Positions 44,901 to 55,923 of a stretch of 64,000 bases of DNA are shown here, one piece after another. The translations under genes and the position numbers were made by a program. This stretch comes from Sodiomyces alkalinus F11 (taxonomy: Eukaryota > Ascomycota > Sordariomycetes > Glomerellales > Plectosphaerellaceae): positions 1,933,048 through 1,997,047 of the forward strand of contig NW_021167083.1 of NCBI RefSeq assembly GCF_003711515.1, read 5' to 3'. Each line of letters begins with the position of its first letter. Within the stretch, counting starts at the first letter, position 1. The notes below the pieces were generated by a model. It made no database searches and was not told where the DNA came from. It worked only from the letters and a program-made list of their open reading frames with translations.

Positions 44901-47900
44901 ATACTATCGTAAAGAGCACGCGAGAGGTACTCGATAGATATACTCTATACTATATAGCAGTATAGGGTATTACTATATTAGAATACGACTCGATAAATAT
45001 AAGATAAACACACTGTTAGATATAGGCGTAGCAGGAAACTTTATCTTACTAGCCGCTATAAGAAAGTTCTTTATACCCTAGGTTAGGAAATACCTAGAAG
45101 GCGAGTATAAAATTACTCCGTATACGGGAAAGAACTAGTTCTAAGAAGAAGTTATTATTAGCTAGGAGACTATACACCTTTAGGTTAAAATTCAGAATAA
45201 GACTAAAATAATAAAGTTCGATATATACGATATAGGCTATAAGGACGTTATCCTTAGTAAGCTATAGTTTAATAAATACAATCCCGATATAGACTAAAAG
45301 CTCCGCTAGCTTTAGTAGAGATTAAAGAGTAAGTAGAAGACTATAAAGGAAACCTTACCCGATCCCGATATCCGTCGAAAACAGCGGAAAGACTTACCGA
45401 CGAAGGAGCCTTAGGGAGACTTTAAGATAGCAGTAACGGCATAATAACCGACGCGTAATAAATATTATTAAAGGAATCTATTAGATTATCTAAGTAAAGA
45501 AAGGACTCGTAGAAGGCGATTATAATAGACTCGCTAAGGTATTACCAGAATACCGTAAATACGGAAAGCTATTTACCGAAAACCTAGAGACTAGATTACC
45601 GAAATACCGGCACTACGATTATAAGATACCCCTTAAGGAGGGTATATACCCGAAATTCTCTTTAATCTACGGACTAAATTAAAAGGAATTAGATACCTTA
45701 AAAGAATATCTTAAAGAAATACTAGTAAAAAGCTATATTAGAGTATTATAGTCACCGGCAGGATATCCTATCCTATTTATACTAAAGAAAAACAGTAAGC
45801 TACGGCTATATATCGACTATCGATAACTTAACGATATAACTATTAAGAACCGCTACCCACTACCTCTTATCTCGGAGATACGAGATTAGTTAGTTAGAGC
45901 GTAATAGTTTATAGCACTCGACTTAAAAGGAGCCTATAACTTAATTAGGATTAAGAAAGGAGAAGAGTGGAAAATAGTATTCCGAATAAAGCGAGGATAT
46001 TTCGAGTACCTTATTATACCCTTTAGATTAATAAATACACCGGCATTATTTTAAACGCTTATTAACGATATCCTAAGGAAGTATCTAGACTATTTCGTTA
46101 TAGTGTACCTAGACGATATCCTTATATTCTCTAAAATACTCGAAGAATACCGATAACACGTTTATATAATCCTATAACTCCTATAAAACACCGACCTACT
46201 AGTTAAACCAGAAAAGGTATAATTCTACACGTAAGAAGTTAACTTTTTAGGATATATAATATAACCTAGCGAAATCTATATAGATAAGGCGAAAATCTAA
46301 TACGTCTTTAAGGAGCTATAGCCGTAGAATATTCGCGATATTTAGTCTTTCCTCGGACTTATTAACTACTATTAACGATTTATTAAGGACTATAGTAAGA
46401 TTATTATCCCCTTAACTAAAGTAACTAAAAAAGGACTCGACTTTAACTAAAATAAAAGAATAGAAGAAATATTCTAAGCCCTTAAAGGAAGGGTTACTAG
46501 CGAACCTATCTTAGTAATACTAGACCCCGATAAAGAATACGAACTCGAAATAAACGTATCCGACTAGGCTCTAGGAGTATAACTCGGGTAATAAAACGCA
46601 GAAGGAAGACTATATCCTATAGCCTTTATATCTAAAAAACTTAGTAGACTAGAACTTAACTATTAGATCCACGATAAAAAGCTAATAGCTATTATTAAAG
46701 CCTTTAAGGAATAAAAACCGTATCTATCAGGAATAAAACACCCGGTATAGGTCTACACGGATTATAAAAACCTTATATAATTCACCACTACTAAGGTTCT
46801 TAATAAACGGTAGATCCGATAGGCAGAATTCCTATTCGAATTCAAGTTCTATATTTAATATATATAAGGGAGCGAAAATAGTCGCGTAGATACACTTAGC
46901 CGACTAGGAACACCTAATAAAGCACCTAAACTATAAGCTATCCTTCAATAGGAAGGAGAAGCTCTTACCCTTAAAAACAGAGGAATAAATAGTATTAATC
47001 GGATAATCGACACTATATTTAAAAAAATACACGCCTCGCTAATATATAGATATTAAGGAGTTTATAAGACCTACCGCCGATTACGATAATAATACGGCTA
47101 TACAGGAACTAAAGAACGAGTCAGGGACTTTGTTCGTAACTACGATATTTACTAGAAAGCAAAGAGTAGCCGATATAAACCTTACGGACTACTAAAGCCA
47201 CTACTAGTAGTAAATAGACCTTAGGAATCGATTATAATAGACTTCGTGATCGAATTTCTGATATCCAAAGATCTAGTAATAAGAATCGCCTATGATAGCG
47301 TATTCGTAATCGTCGACCGATTTATAAAATACACTCTTTATATTCTATATATTAAAAATACTATAGTAGAAGAACTAGCTAGTATCTTCCTCGACCGCCT
47401 AATCCGGGATCACGGTATACTACATAAGATTATTATAGACAGAGATAAGTTATTCACTAGTAATTTCTGGAAAGTAGTTATAAGCTGGCTAGGGGCGAAA
47501 CATAAGTACTTAACAGCATTTCACCCTATAACCGACGGATAAACTAAAATTATAAACCAAATCCTAGAATAATACCTACGATACTATATAGGATACGAGT
47601 AAGATAATTAGGTGTAGTAGCTACCGCTTATATAATTCGTATATAATAGCGTATTAAACGAGTTAATAAAGAAAACACCGTTCGAAGCGAACTACGGATA
47701 TAATCCGATAGTATTTAGGAAACCTTTAGAAGGACTAGATACGCTAAAAGCAATAAAAACAGTTACAAGTATAAAGAAACTACACGAAGAACTACGAACC
47801 GACCTAAAGATAGTCAGAACACGAATAAGTAAGTACGCGAATTAATTAAGGATTAAGGGACTAACCCTTTTAAGGGGGGACCGCGTTTACCTTATTCGTA

Positions 47901-48260
47901 AAAATATAAAAATATAATAACTAAGCGCTAAATTAGATTTTAAAAGACTAGGACTATTCGAAATCCTAGAGAAGAAGTCAGATACGAACTATATCCTATC
48001 ACTACCTTTAATAATAAGAATATATAATAATTTCTATATTTAACTACTTAAACTAGTATTAAAGAATATAAAAATAATATAAGACACGATCGTAGTCGAT
48101 ACTAGTAACGTGTATAAAGCAGAACGAATCCTCGATTACCGAGAAACGCTAGATAGCACCGAATATTTTATTAAGTGGAAAAACTACGACCACGGCGATA
48201 ATATATAGGAACCTAAAAAAAACCTAATCTATTATAAGCAACTCCTAAAGTAATACCGAT
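44901..48260 (+). pseudogene. F pol: protease, RT, RNase H, integrase, chromodomain
   Basis: Protease near 45010-45060 (LLDIGVAGNFI; the D-S/T-G site reads D-I-G). RT about 45690-46270, starting KSYIRVL and SPAGYPILFILKK, with intact catalytic Y-L-D-D at 46106-46117. RNase H about 46500-46930 (YTDYKNL, VDTLSRLG). Integrase zinc region about 47050-47170. Core about 47230-47580 includes an unbroken 98-codon stretch at 47246-47542 (IVDRFIKYTLY, IIDRDKLFTSNFW, then ITDG). Chromodomain about 48090-48235 (AERILDYRE, FIKWKNYDHGD). Enzymes for cDNA synthesis and targeted integration, now inactive. Confidence 0.9.
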
Positions 48261-48329
48261 AAAACACTATTAGGACCCAGAACCAGACGCCGCGGTCTAC
48301 GTAAAATTACTATCCGAAAAATCACCTAT

Positions 48330-48840
48330 ATCCTACGCTATAACCTGATTCTAATTAATTAAATCTATAGCACCCGCCGCTTATACATTAACCACCGCTT
48401 TAGACTCCTCGCGATCCGCCGCCTCTAAAGCGTTAAAGGACTTAAGGCCACGGGCCACTATAGTTATACTCTTAGAACGAAGGGACTCCCTCTAGCGACG
48501 GATTCGGGCTAAGCGGGCCAGAGACTTAGAAGCTTCCTTCTAGGCCTTCTCTAACGCGCGATAAGCAGATAGAAGGGAGGCCTCGGTCACCTCCTCCTCC
48601 GTCTTAAGACGCTCTATTTCCTTATTAATACGCGTTACTAGAAGAGTAATTAGCTAGGAGAGTAACTCGGAAGAATAGGAAGGCACCCACGAGAAGATAG
48701 AGGAACCCCCGAACTATCGCACGATCGACTATAACGGACGCATTCCTTATAACGAGAAATATTTTCGATTATAAGGCACCGAAAGCCTTTTAACTCGTAA
48801 AAGGAACAAGGCATAACTTCCACTCTTGAGAGTTCCATAA
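48330..48840 (-). pseudogene. Decayed ORF antisense to F gag-pol, between integrase and 3' LTR
   Basis: Minus strand. An open stretch of 62 codons (48650-48838: MELSRVEVMPCSFYELKG..., Ser/Cys-rich) is followed after a stop by a heptad-like helical segment (EIERLKTEEEVTEASLLS, then ASKSLARLARIRRQRESLRS and LKSFNALEAADREES). I recall similar coiled-coil hypothetical proteins in filamentous fungi but cannot verify them. Its position and direction parallel the antisense frame of E. Function unknown. Confidence 0.5.
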
Positions 48841-49013
48841 TACGCCATAGCTTAATTCGATACTGCGTCTTACGGGAAGGCTACGACTTCTGGATACGGC
48901 CGGATATAGTGGTTAGCCGTGGGAAAAGAAAAGAAAACCTTAGGAGCGATAAACCTAGGACAGGCGACCTATTTATACGACCGCTAGGACAGCGCTTAGA
49001 AGAGGGGAGGTAC

Positions 49014-49547
49014 TATTACGGCTAACAGGCCTAATATACACTAGCACGAGGAATACACTAGTATATAACGTACCAGGACGCAACCAGAGGATAACTCAGG
49101 ATAATATCACGTGTTAAGTCACGTGATAGATAACTAAGGAAGATAGACTAGCACGCCCGGCGCCAGTATAAACAACACACTAATATAAACAGATCACTAG
49201 GATCACCAACGATCACTTAGCTAAGGAAGTGATCCAGTGTGATCCCAGGCCAAGGGATCACCAGGGCGTTCGTGATCTCATAGGTATATATACTAGAGTA
49301 TTCTAAGCCTTACTTCTATTGGAGAATAAGGCATCGATTAATCTAAGTCTTCACCTAGACTATTATTCTACGCTTAAACCTACCTTATAAAGAAGACGCC
49401 TAGTCTTTACGACATAACTACGACTAGATTACTAGGAATAATAGTTACTGCTCTTTAGTTAATATCCTCTCCTTATTTTAAACTAAAACCTCGACGCTAA
49501 TCCCCTATCGTCCGCTATACTATAAAGAACCGGAAGCCGTTATAATA
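49014..49547 (+). repeat. F 3' LTR (534 bp)
   Basis: Starts TATTACGG (TG to TA) and ends CCGTTATAATA. Retains the CACGTG inverted repeat at 49105-49128. Followed by TTAGG. Confidence 0.93.
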
Positions 49548-49552
49548 TTAGG

Positions 49553-49739
49553 GTAATATAAGTTAAACTAGAAAAATACCTTAAACGTGGGATAAGTAAT
49601 TATAAAAGAGGATAATAATTATATACTAATCCCTTGATAGGGATATCCGGCGCCTATCCATAATATATATATATGAGGTGGATCCCGCAGCCTTAAAAAA
49701 GGGAGTCATATAACCGTCTGCCAAACCACTCTAAAGCCG
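49553..49739. other. Target-side remnant after F, no gene
   Basis: AT-rich, with a short (TA)n at about 49661-49674. Would join 42022 if F were removed. Nothing recognised. Confidence 0.4.
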
Positions 49740-51230
49740 CATCTGCGTGGTTATAGTGATAGCGGTAGCGTCGCCTTTACCCGTAGTAATAGCGGTAATG
49801 TTAGAGTCTTCCGACTTAAGATCTATTACGTCTACGGCTATACCCCTTAATAGCAGCCTATTCGCGGTTATAGTATCGCCAGATTAGGTGATACGGATCG
49901 ATTATAGGCGTTCCCCGATTTCCTCGGCGGAAGCTATAGCTTATAGCGTTTTAATCCTACTATTCAATACCTTATCTTCGTTAAAGACTATATCTCTCGT
50001 AGTAATAATATCCGTTAAGTATAGTAGCTAAATACGGAAGCTATTTAAGGATTAGTATTCGACGTAATAACCGATCTATACCTTCGGTTCTAGCCTTTAT
50101 AGGCGGTTTCTTTTAGCTTAGGTATCGCGCGTTTTTATAAAGGCTTTATAGCTATAAGCCTATAGGTGCGTAAGGTTAGGTTAACGGCCGCGCAGGCCTT
50201 TATATAGTATCTTCTAATCGTTAATATATCGTGGCGTCCTGTTATATAGATATATAGTAGTCTTAAAGATCTTAGGCTAGATAGATATAGGCAGATTAGC
50301 CCTAATTCTTATAGCCCTCGCCCTCCTTTTAACGATGCCTTTAATTCGTTCTATAACGCCGTTTTAATCCTATAAATATAGTGCTAACGGCTAATTTTCC
50401 AACCCCTTCGTAGCGAGGAAAGCAAGGACTTCTAGGTGCTAAAATATCTCGGAATCGGCTTAGAGAATATATAGTCTAACGTCGAATTAGGTCTTAAGCA
50501 GGGTAAAAACGTCTTTTAGAGCGTATAGAATAAAGCCTTAGTCTCTCTTCTATAGGTAGTAATCCCATGTATAACCTGTGTATACGTCTATAACGAATAT
50601 AATAGACTTATATATTCCGCCCGCTAACTACTCCTCCTCTTCTAGATCGTGAAAATTAATAGCTAGGGCCTCTCCGGGCTTTAACGGGTAAAAGGATAGT
50701 ATCCGCCGGATCTACGTAGGTATTTACGATTACCTATACGCGGTTTTTAAGGCTATTATGCTTAGCGTAATAGTAGTACTTATTCGTTCACCGGCTATTA
50801 TCGGTATAGCGGCACGTCACGGCCTTAATAGTATACGTTTTTTCCTTAAAGTTAATCGCTACTAATTTACCCATATAACGTATATAGGGAGCCTTTAGAT
50901 CCCCGCCTATGCCGATATCTATTACCCTCTAGCGTGGAGTGACCGACGGCGCCGTAGTCGATATTAAAGGCGTAGCCGTAGTCGTAGTAAGAGGCTTTAG
51001 CGTAGCCGGAGTACTAACCTACGGCGAGGCAGGTTAAGTAGCCGACTACGGCGTAGACTACCTAGCGGACTACGAGGATAACGCCGTAGCCGTGGTCTTA
51101 AGCCTTTTAGAGGCTCGCGTTATACTCGTAGGAGTAACGGCGTATTTATTATTTCCTTCCTAAGAAGGTATAATAACTATACTAGACGCGTCGTTAGCTA
51201 CTATTATATGCTAGAGACCTTTAGAAGTAC
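49740..51230 (-). pseudogene. Family B Copia fragment B1: protease-linker and integrase
   Basis: Same family as B3 (57730-58384 matches 49745-50290 in the same orientation). Minus reading: zinc/protease linker (about 51200-50900), GAG-pre-integrase side with AINFHDLEEEEWLAGG (TGA/TAG as Trp), integrase core with FVIDVYTGYTWDYYL near 50590, NGVIERIKGIVK near 50330, and a bulky C-terminal linker. It is truncated at 49740 inside the AITTDKGEA-type minisatellite that precedes RT. No RT or LTR follows. Confidence 0.75.
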
Positions 51231-51827
51231 TTATAAGATAGTAGTTATTTAATTAATAGAGACTATAAGTTATTAGTACGCGATATCTTAGATTAAGGGG
51301 AAAACTTATAAAGAGTAGTATAATCGAAAACTTAAGTATAGAAGAGCAAGAAAAGGAATAGGAAAATGGAGTAACGGTAGGTTACGAGATATCCCCTATA
51401 GCGGTTATATAGCACCTATTTTTAGTATAAAGAAGGAAGGTACGAGTTCGCGGAAGGAGTAACGTTAGACCCTATATAATACTAGCTTAGGAGCCTTTAT
51501 AGACAGATTAAAGGGATAACCTAGGAGGATAAAGGGGCAGGTCTAAAAGGCTCTTAGGAGGGAACCACCCTAGAACCTATTAGGGTCTAGGCTAGGATAT
51601 TAGCTTTAGTAGTGTAGTCGACGAAATATACCCGGGTTAGGGCCACGGCCGAGGAAGGCTCCGTATAGGAACTAGGCGGGGACCCGTTAGGGTCCTATCG
51701 TGGAAGGCTCTGGTTCGGGGTATCGGGGAATTTGGAGAGGGACTCGGAGGCTGGGTTTTCGGAGGAGCCGAGAGGCCGGCACGGATCGGGCGCTCCTAAT
51801 CATAGGAGTATCCGGGGGAGGTCGCTA
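51231..51827 (+). other. Unassigned, plus-strand Gly/Arg-rich frame, ends in purine tract
   Basis: A plus frame from about 51480 reads with stops only at Gln/Trp-type codons and gives a Gly/Arg/Ser-rich product (TTLEPIRV, GNLERDSEAGFSEEPRGRH). The last bases, GGGGGAGGTCGC at 51813-51824, form a purine tract three bases before the C-type LTR, so this is probably the 3' internal end of a C-family element. Confidence 0.4.
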
Positions 51828-52179
51828 TATTAGGTGCCTATAGTAGTGGTTATAATAGGTCCCTAGTATAAACCTATAGGGGTCTAGGTATACCCCGTCT
51901 AAGACCCCTTAAGGTATAAATAAAGTAAGTTATTATATAGTAAATAGAATAGTCCCTCGAAGTAAATACGGTAGCCCTCGAGGAAGTAAATAAGTAGTCC
52001 TTAAGGAGTAGAGCGTAGCCTTAAGGAGCGAGGGAGCCTCCCCTTTAAAGGGGGAGGCCAGCGATTAATCTGATTCTTTAGCTATACCTATATTCTGACC
52101 CTATTTTAGTCCTATCGTGATTATACCTGGTTCCTTACTTAACCCTACCTTTTCACTCTTTACGACTACCCACTTAACA
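51828..52179 (+). repeat. C-family LTR (352 bp), probably a 3' LTR
   Basis: Aligns end to end with 7436-7786. Ends TATTAGG...TTAACA. A purine tract lies just upstream, and downstream sequence differs from C gag, both as expected for a 3' LTR. Flanks CGCTA and CTACC do not match each other or CCGAG. Confidence 0.7.
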
Positions 52180-52930
52180 CTACCCCCCGACTTCTTCTTC
52201 TTAGCTAGAGGCGGCGGCGATAATCCGAACTATTATACGGTTAATCACGATTTAAAGTATAAGAGTATCGCACCTATATCGTTATTAGTAGCACGCTTAC
52301 TACTATTATTACTCCTATTATCGCCGGGGGCTAGCGCTATCTATAAACGCTATAAGTTAGCGGGGTTACCTCGAGAAGGGATCGCGAGGAAAGGATAGCT
52401 TACCTTCGACGGGGAACTCTCAAACTGTATAAGTATCGATAAGGAAGTCTACGATAAAGGGAGTTAGAAGAATCGTCGGTATAAGGAGACGCGAGCACGT
52501 ATAGAATAGCTATAGCTATTATTATTATTATTATTATAGTTAAAGGGAAGGAGAGAGGAAGAGGGGGCCTACGGGGAAAAAAGAGCACTATATATCTATC
52601 AATAGAAGCTACGCGAGGGAGCCTATATTACTATTTCGGGTATATAAATACAGGGTTAGTAGGTGACCTAAGATTTCTTTAATATTAAGGTAAGGGCGAG
52701 GTAAGATAAAAGGACGTGACTATTCCTTTATTACCACGACGTAAAGGGGAGCCGAGCTATAACGGGGACGCGCGGTTATATAACCCCCGGAGGGAAAAGG
52801 GGAGGATAGTATTACGGGTTAACCCCGATATAAAGGATCCGGCTATACTTCGGATCTTCTTAACTACGCGCTTAGTTAACGGACCTATATCGCCTAGTCA
52901 TCGCTACCTTATAGCTAGCCCAGCGCTATA
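52180..52930. other. Unassigned interval between C-type LTR and B2
   Basis: Contains a (TTA)n run at about 52519-52537. Plus-strand frames read for long stretches with Gln-type stops (YKRYKLAGLPREGIARKG near 52330-52395, then DVKGSRAITGTRGYITPGG near 52735-52790), hinting at old coding sequence, but no domain is recognised. Short open frames here (52117-52398 plus, 52716-52931 plus, 52400-52588 minus) are not convincing genes. Confidence 0.35.
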
Positions 52931-55528
52931 GACGTTTCTCCTTTTCCTTCTTCCTTCCTTAGTTCTAGATAATCTATTATGACGACCTTACTTAGTGCCA
53001 CGACCTATAACTAGTCGTTTATAAAGGCGAGGCCGTTGCTATGACTATAAAAGAGGCTACTATGATTATTATGGCTTCAGCTATTACTACGGATACCGCT
53101 ATTACTACGGATACTGCTATTATTCCAGGGGAAGACTACGCTACCACTATTACTACGGGTAAAAGCGACACCACCGCTATTACTACGGATAAAGGCGAGG
53201 CCGTTGCTATTACTATAAGAGAGGCTACTGCTATTATTACGGCCACTCTACGGTTTACCACTACGAGGTTTAAACCGTTTCCCACGCCTCTAATATCCCC
53301 GGAAGATCCTGCGCGCACGTTCCTTATAGCGTTAGCGGTGGTTAGGGGCGTTAACGTAGAAGAATACGATAACTATTAACGGATAGTTATAGATACCCCT
53401 AAGGGGTGCCTATCGGCGGCGCTCCTATTACCCGCGCGCCTATCCACTATAAGAACTATCGCGAATCAATATATAACCGAGAAGGTATAGAAGGTATAGA
53501 ATAATAATGCCTGGAAGGCGTTCTTTAACGCTAAAAGGACTTATAATCCTATACGAAGGAGGAAGTAAGCTATAGACGACGGTAACGTTATCGGCGCTAG
53601 CACTATAGATCCCTATCCCTTTCACGCCTCTTAGCCGCTATCACGTTTAAGCCGCGAGGATCTCCCGCCTCCGCTAAACTACCACCGCGATATACGCCTC
53701 TACCCGATACGGGAGCGGTGCTTATACGCCAAGGGGTAGCACCTTAAGGGCTACCAATGGATAGGCTACTAGTAGAAGGTAGCCAGAAATTAGGCTAATA
53801 AGTAATAAGTCCTCGCTTATAGATAGGTATATACCTATAAATTTAATAAGGAGGGCACCCTCCTTAAGTATAAGGTACGCCTTAATGTGCGAGGGGATTA
53901 ATAAAAACGGTTAGAGACTAAAGATAAATACACCGCCACGCTAGCCTAGCGGTCCTTCTATATACTAATAGCGATCGCCGTATAATTTAACCTGGAGGTA
54001 AGGTAGTTTAACGCTATTAACGCGTTCGTTAATACTAGCCTTAAAGAGGAAGTCTTTATAAAGATACTATAAGGCTACGAAGTGCTAGGTACGATACTAC
54101 TACTACAGAAAGCCCTTTTCGGTTTAAGGGTATCGTTACTATTATAGTAAGAGGAATTTAGCGGCACGCTATAGAAGATAGGATTCACGGCTATGCCTAA
54201 TAACCTCTATAATATAATCCGTGATAGTTTAATCCTATTCTTCTACATCGACGATATCGAACTTATTTACTATAGAGATCGTAAGACTAACGCCGACGAC
54301 CTTAAGGCTGCCCTTAAGCGGAGCTATAGATTATCGGGAGACGATAAAATCCGTTAGTTCCTAGGAATTAAGGTCCTAAGGGATGAAGCTATATATAGGT
54401 TATAGCTATTATAATCCTCCTCCGTAGAGAAGATCGTAGGAAAATACTACGTAGATATCCTTTACCGAAAATCACTAAAAGTCTTATTATTAACTATAGA
54501 GCTGCTAATATTATATAACGGTATACATGCGTTAATTCGCGAGGTCCGCTAGTATTAGGGTATAATAGCTTTAATCCTATATACCGCTATCGTGATAAGA
54601 CCCGATATCGTATTCGCCTATTCGAAGCTTTCCTAATATAACGTTAACCCCTTCCCAAACCACCTTAAAAGGGCTTAATAACAGCTATTATTCTTATATC
54701 ACACGAGGTATTACTACCTGGAATTTAGTAGGGATAGACTCTTTCTAACCGTAAACAACGCGTCCTTCGGGGATAATCCAGATCGTAAAAGCTCCTAAGG
54801 ATACGCGATAAAGCTTTTCGGCGGTACTATTAACTAAAAGGCGGGTAAGTAATTAACAGTCACGACGTCGTTAATAGAATTAGAACTACTCGCTTTTACT
54901 AAGGCCGCTAAGGACACGCTATTTGTTAGTCGGATGTTAAGGGATTTAGAGCTTTGGTTAGATTAATAATAACTATAGCTATACTACGATAATTAGCAGA
55001 CTATTACCCTCGTTAATAAAAAGGTATAATATCTACGAATAAGGCTACGGCGCGTCGATATTTATAACTAGTAGGCGCGCTAGTCAGTATAGCAAGGCCT
55101 CTTTAAGGTTATATACGTTAACACAAAGAATATAATCGCGGACGGTTTAACGAAGGCAATACCGGAAGCAGGGATTAAGAGACTATAGTAATAGCTTAAT
55201 TTAACGAATTAAAAGGACTGTATTAAGTGGTCTAAACGACTATACGAAGAGATTAAACGCGCTAAAACGGCCGTAACGAAGGCCCCTAAGGGCGTAGAAG
55301 ATCCGATAGATATAGATCCGATTAAGCAGATCCGGCTAATTAGGATCGAGGAACTAATTAAGATGGATTTAAATTAAACGGTTAAATAGGGCGGATTTAG
55401 ATCCCTTTTACGAGGGCGTTTTCCCTTAACTATTAATTTTACGATGGAAAAGTTAAGAGCCTTTAGTTTAAACCAAAGCCTTTAATTAGTTAGTTGACCT
55501 GGGAAGACCCACCTTAACTAAGGGGGTG
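52931..55528 (+). pseudogene. Family B Copia fragment B2: minisatellite linker, RT, RNase H
   Basis: Plus strand. Thr/Ile-rich repeat linker (53041-53240), then FPTPLISPEDPARTFLIAL, RT (about 53700-54360) with AFVNTSLKEEVF, KALFGLR and an intact catalytic Y-I-D-D at 54244-54255. RNase H (about 54740-55200) shows VNNASFGDN, then FTKAAKDTLFV. A 3' non-coding piece with GTTGACCTGGGAAGACCCACC leads to the LTR at 55529. The 5' half (gag, integrase) is missing. Stops are at Gln/Trp positions. Confidence 0.82.
53041..53240 (+). repeat. Coding minisatellite in family B Copia
   Basis: Imperfect units of about 21-33 bp (GCTATTACTACGGATA, AAAGGCGAGGCCGTT, ACTATAAGAGAGGCTACT) encode AITTD-KGEAV-AITIREAT repeats. 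The same array is on minus at 57690-57900 (B3), and its edge is at 49740-49800 (B1). It creates artefactual open frames on both strands. Confidence 0.75.
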
Positions 55529-55812
55529 TGTCGTAGAGGCAGGACCACGATATAGTCTATAGGGGATCCAGGGGGGATCCACTCCATAACTAAGGGCTCC
55601 GGATATCGGGGACTTCGGGTATTAGGATATAATATGGGTGGATACCGGAAAAGACCGGATAGGATCTAAATAATATAGTACTCATAATAGAGTCTTTACC
55701 ACTTGAATTAAGGGCATAAGAGACTCTTATAGATATAACTTAATATACTACACTCACACGAGATTTCTGCTCTACTAAGTTGATTGTCTAAGTGTCTATT
55801 TGACGTGCGATA
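55529..55812 (+). repeat. Family B Copia 3' LTR (about 284 bp)
   Basis: Starts TGTCGTAGAGGC directly after AACTAAGGGGG, a short purine tract. The first 140 bp match 143-1 in reverse complement. The end at CGATA (from CGACA) is inferred from inverted-terminus symmetry and from the SINE sequence beginning at 55813; only one complete copy is available. Confidence 0.65.
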
Positions 55813-55923
55813 GTAGGTCGCACGCGAATTTGAAGAATATCGCGCACGATTAACGGGAGTGGGATTCGAACCCTCGGCCCTGCGCGGCCACCAGGCATGT
55901 CTACCACCTAAGCTATCCACCCT
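55813..55923 (-). mobile_element. SINE head S2, tRNA-like, truncated
   Basis: Minus strand: A box TAGCTTAGGTGG (55904-55915) and B box GGTTCGAATCC (55862-55872). It shares about 110 bp with S1, including the TTAATCG.GCGCG and TTCGC..GCGACCTAC tail past the tRNA-like part. It interrupts family B Copia B3 after CTATAGCTATA and is itself cut at 55813 by the B2 LTR. The T stem has one mismatch and the acceptor ends do not pair, so it is not a functional tRNA gene. Confidence 0.7.

Larger units (their letters stand above)
42028..49547 (+). mobile_element. Chromovirus F (Gypsy), complete, plus strand
   Basis: TTAGG at 42023-42027 and 49548-49552. Both LTRs are 534 bp and differ mostly by transitions. 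Internal 6.45 kb holds gag, protease, RT, RNase H, integrase and chromodomain in one direction and an antisense frame before the 3' LTR. It is the best preserved Gypsy of the window: the RT catalytic box is intact. It is still riddled with stops, so it is not autonomous. Confidence 0.95.

Noticed and set aside
47246..47542. 98-codon plus-strand ORF as a separate gene
   Set aside because: It is the integrase core of F that happens to lack stops; flanking pol frame continues on both sides.
52716..52931. 71-codon plus-strand ORF
   Set aside because: An alternative frame with stop-rich coding-like reading overlaps it; no motif in either frame.
53041..53379. 112-codon plus-strand ORF and its minus-strand shadow (53136-53318)
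   Set aside because: It is the repeat linker of family B Copia pol, not an independent gene; the same array is in B3 (57574-57876).
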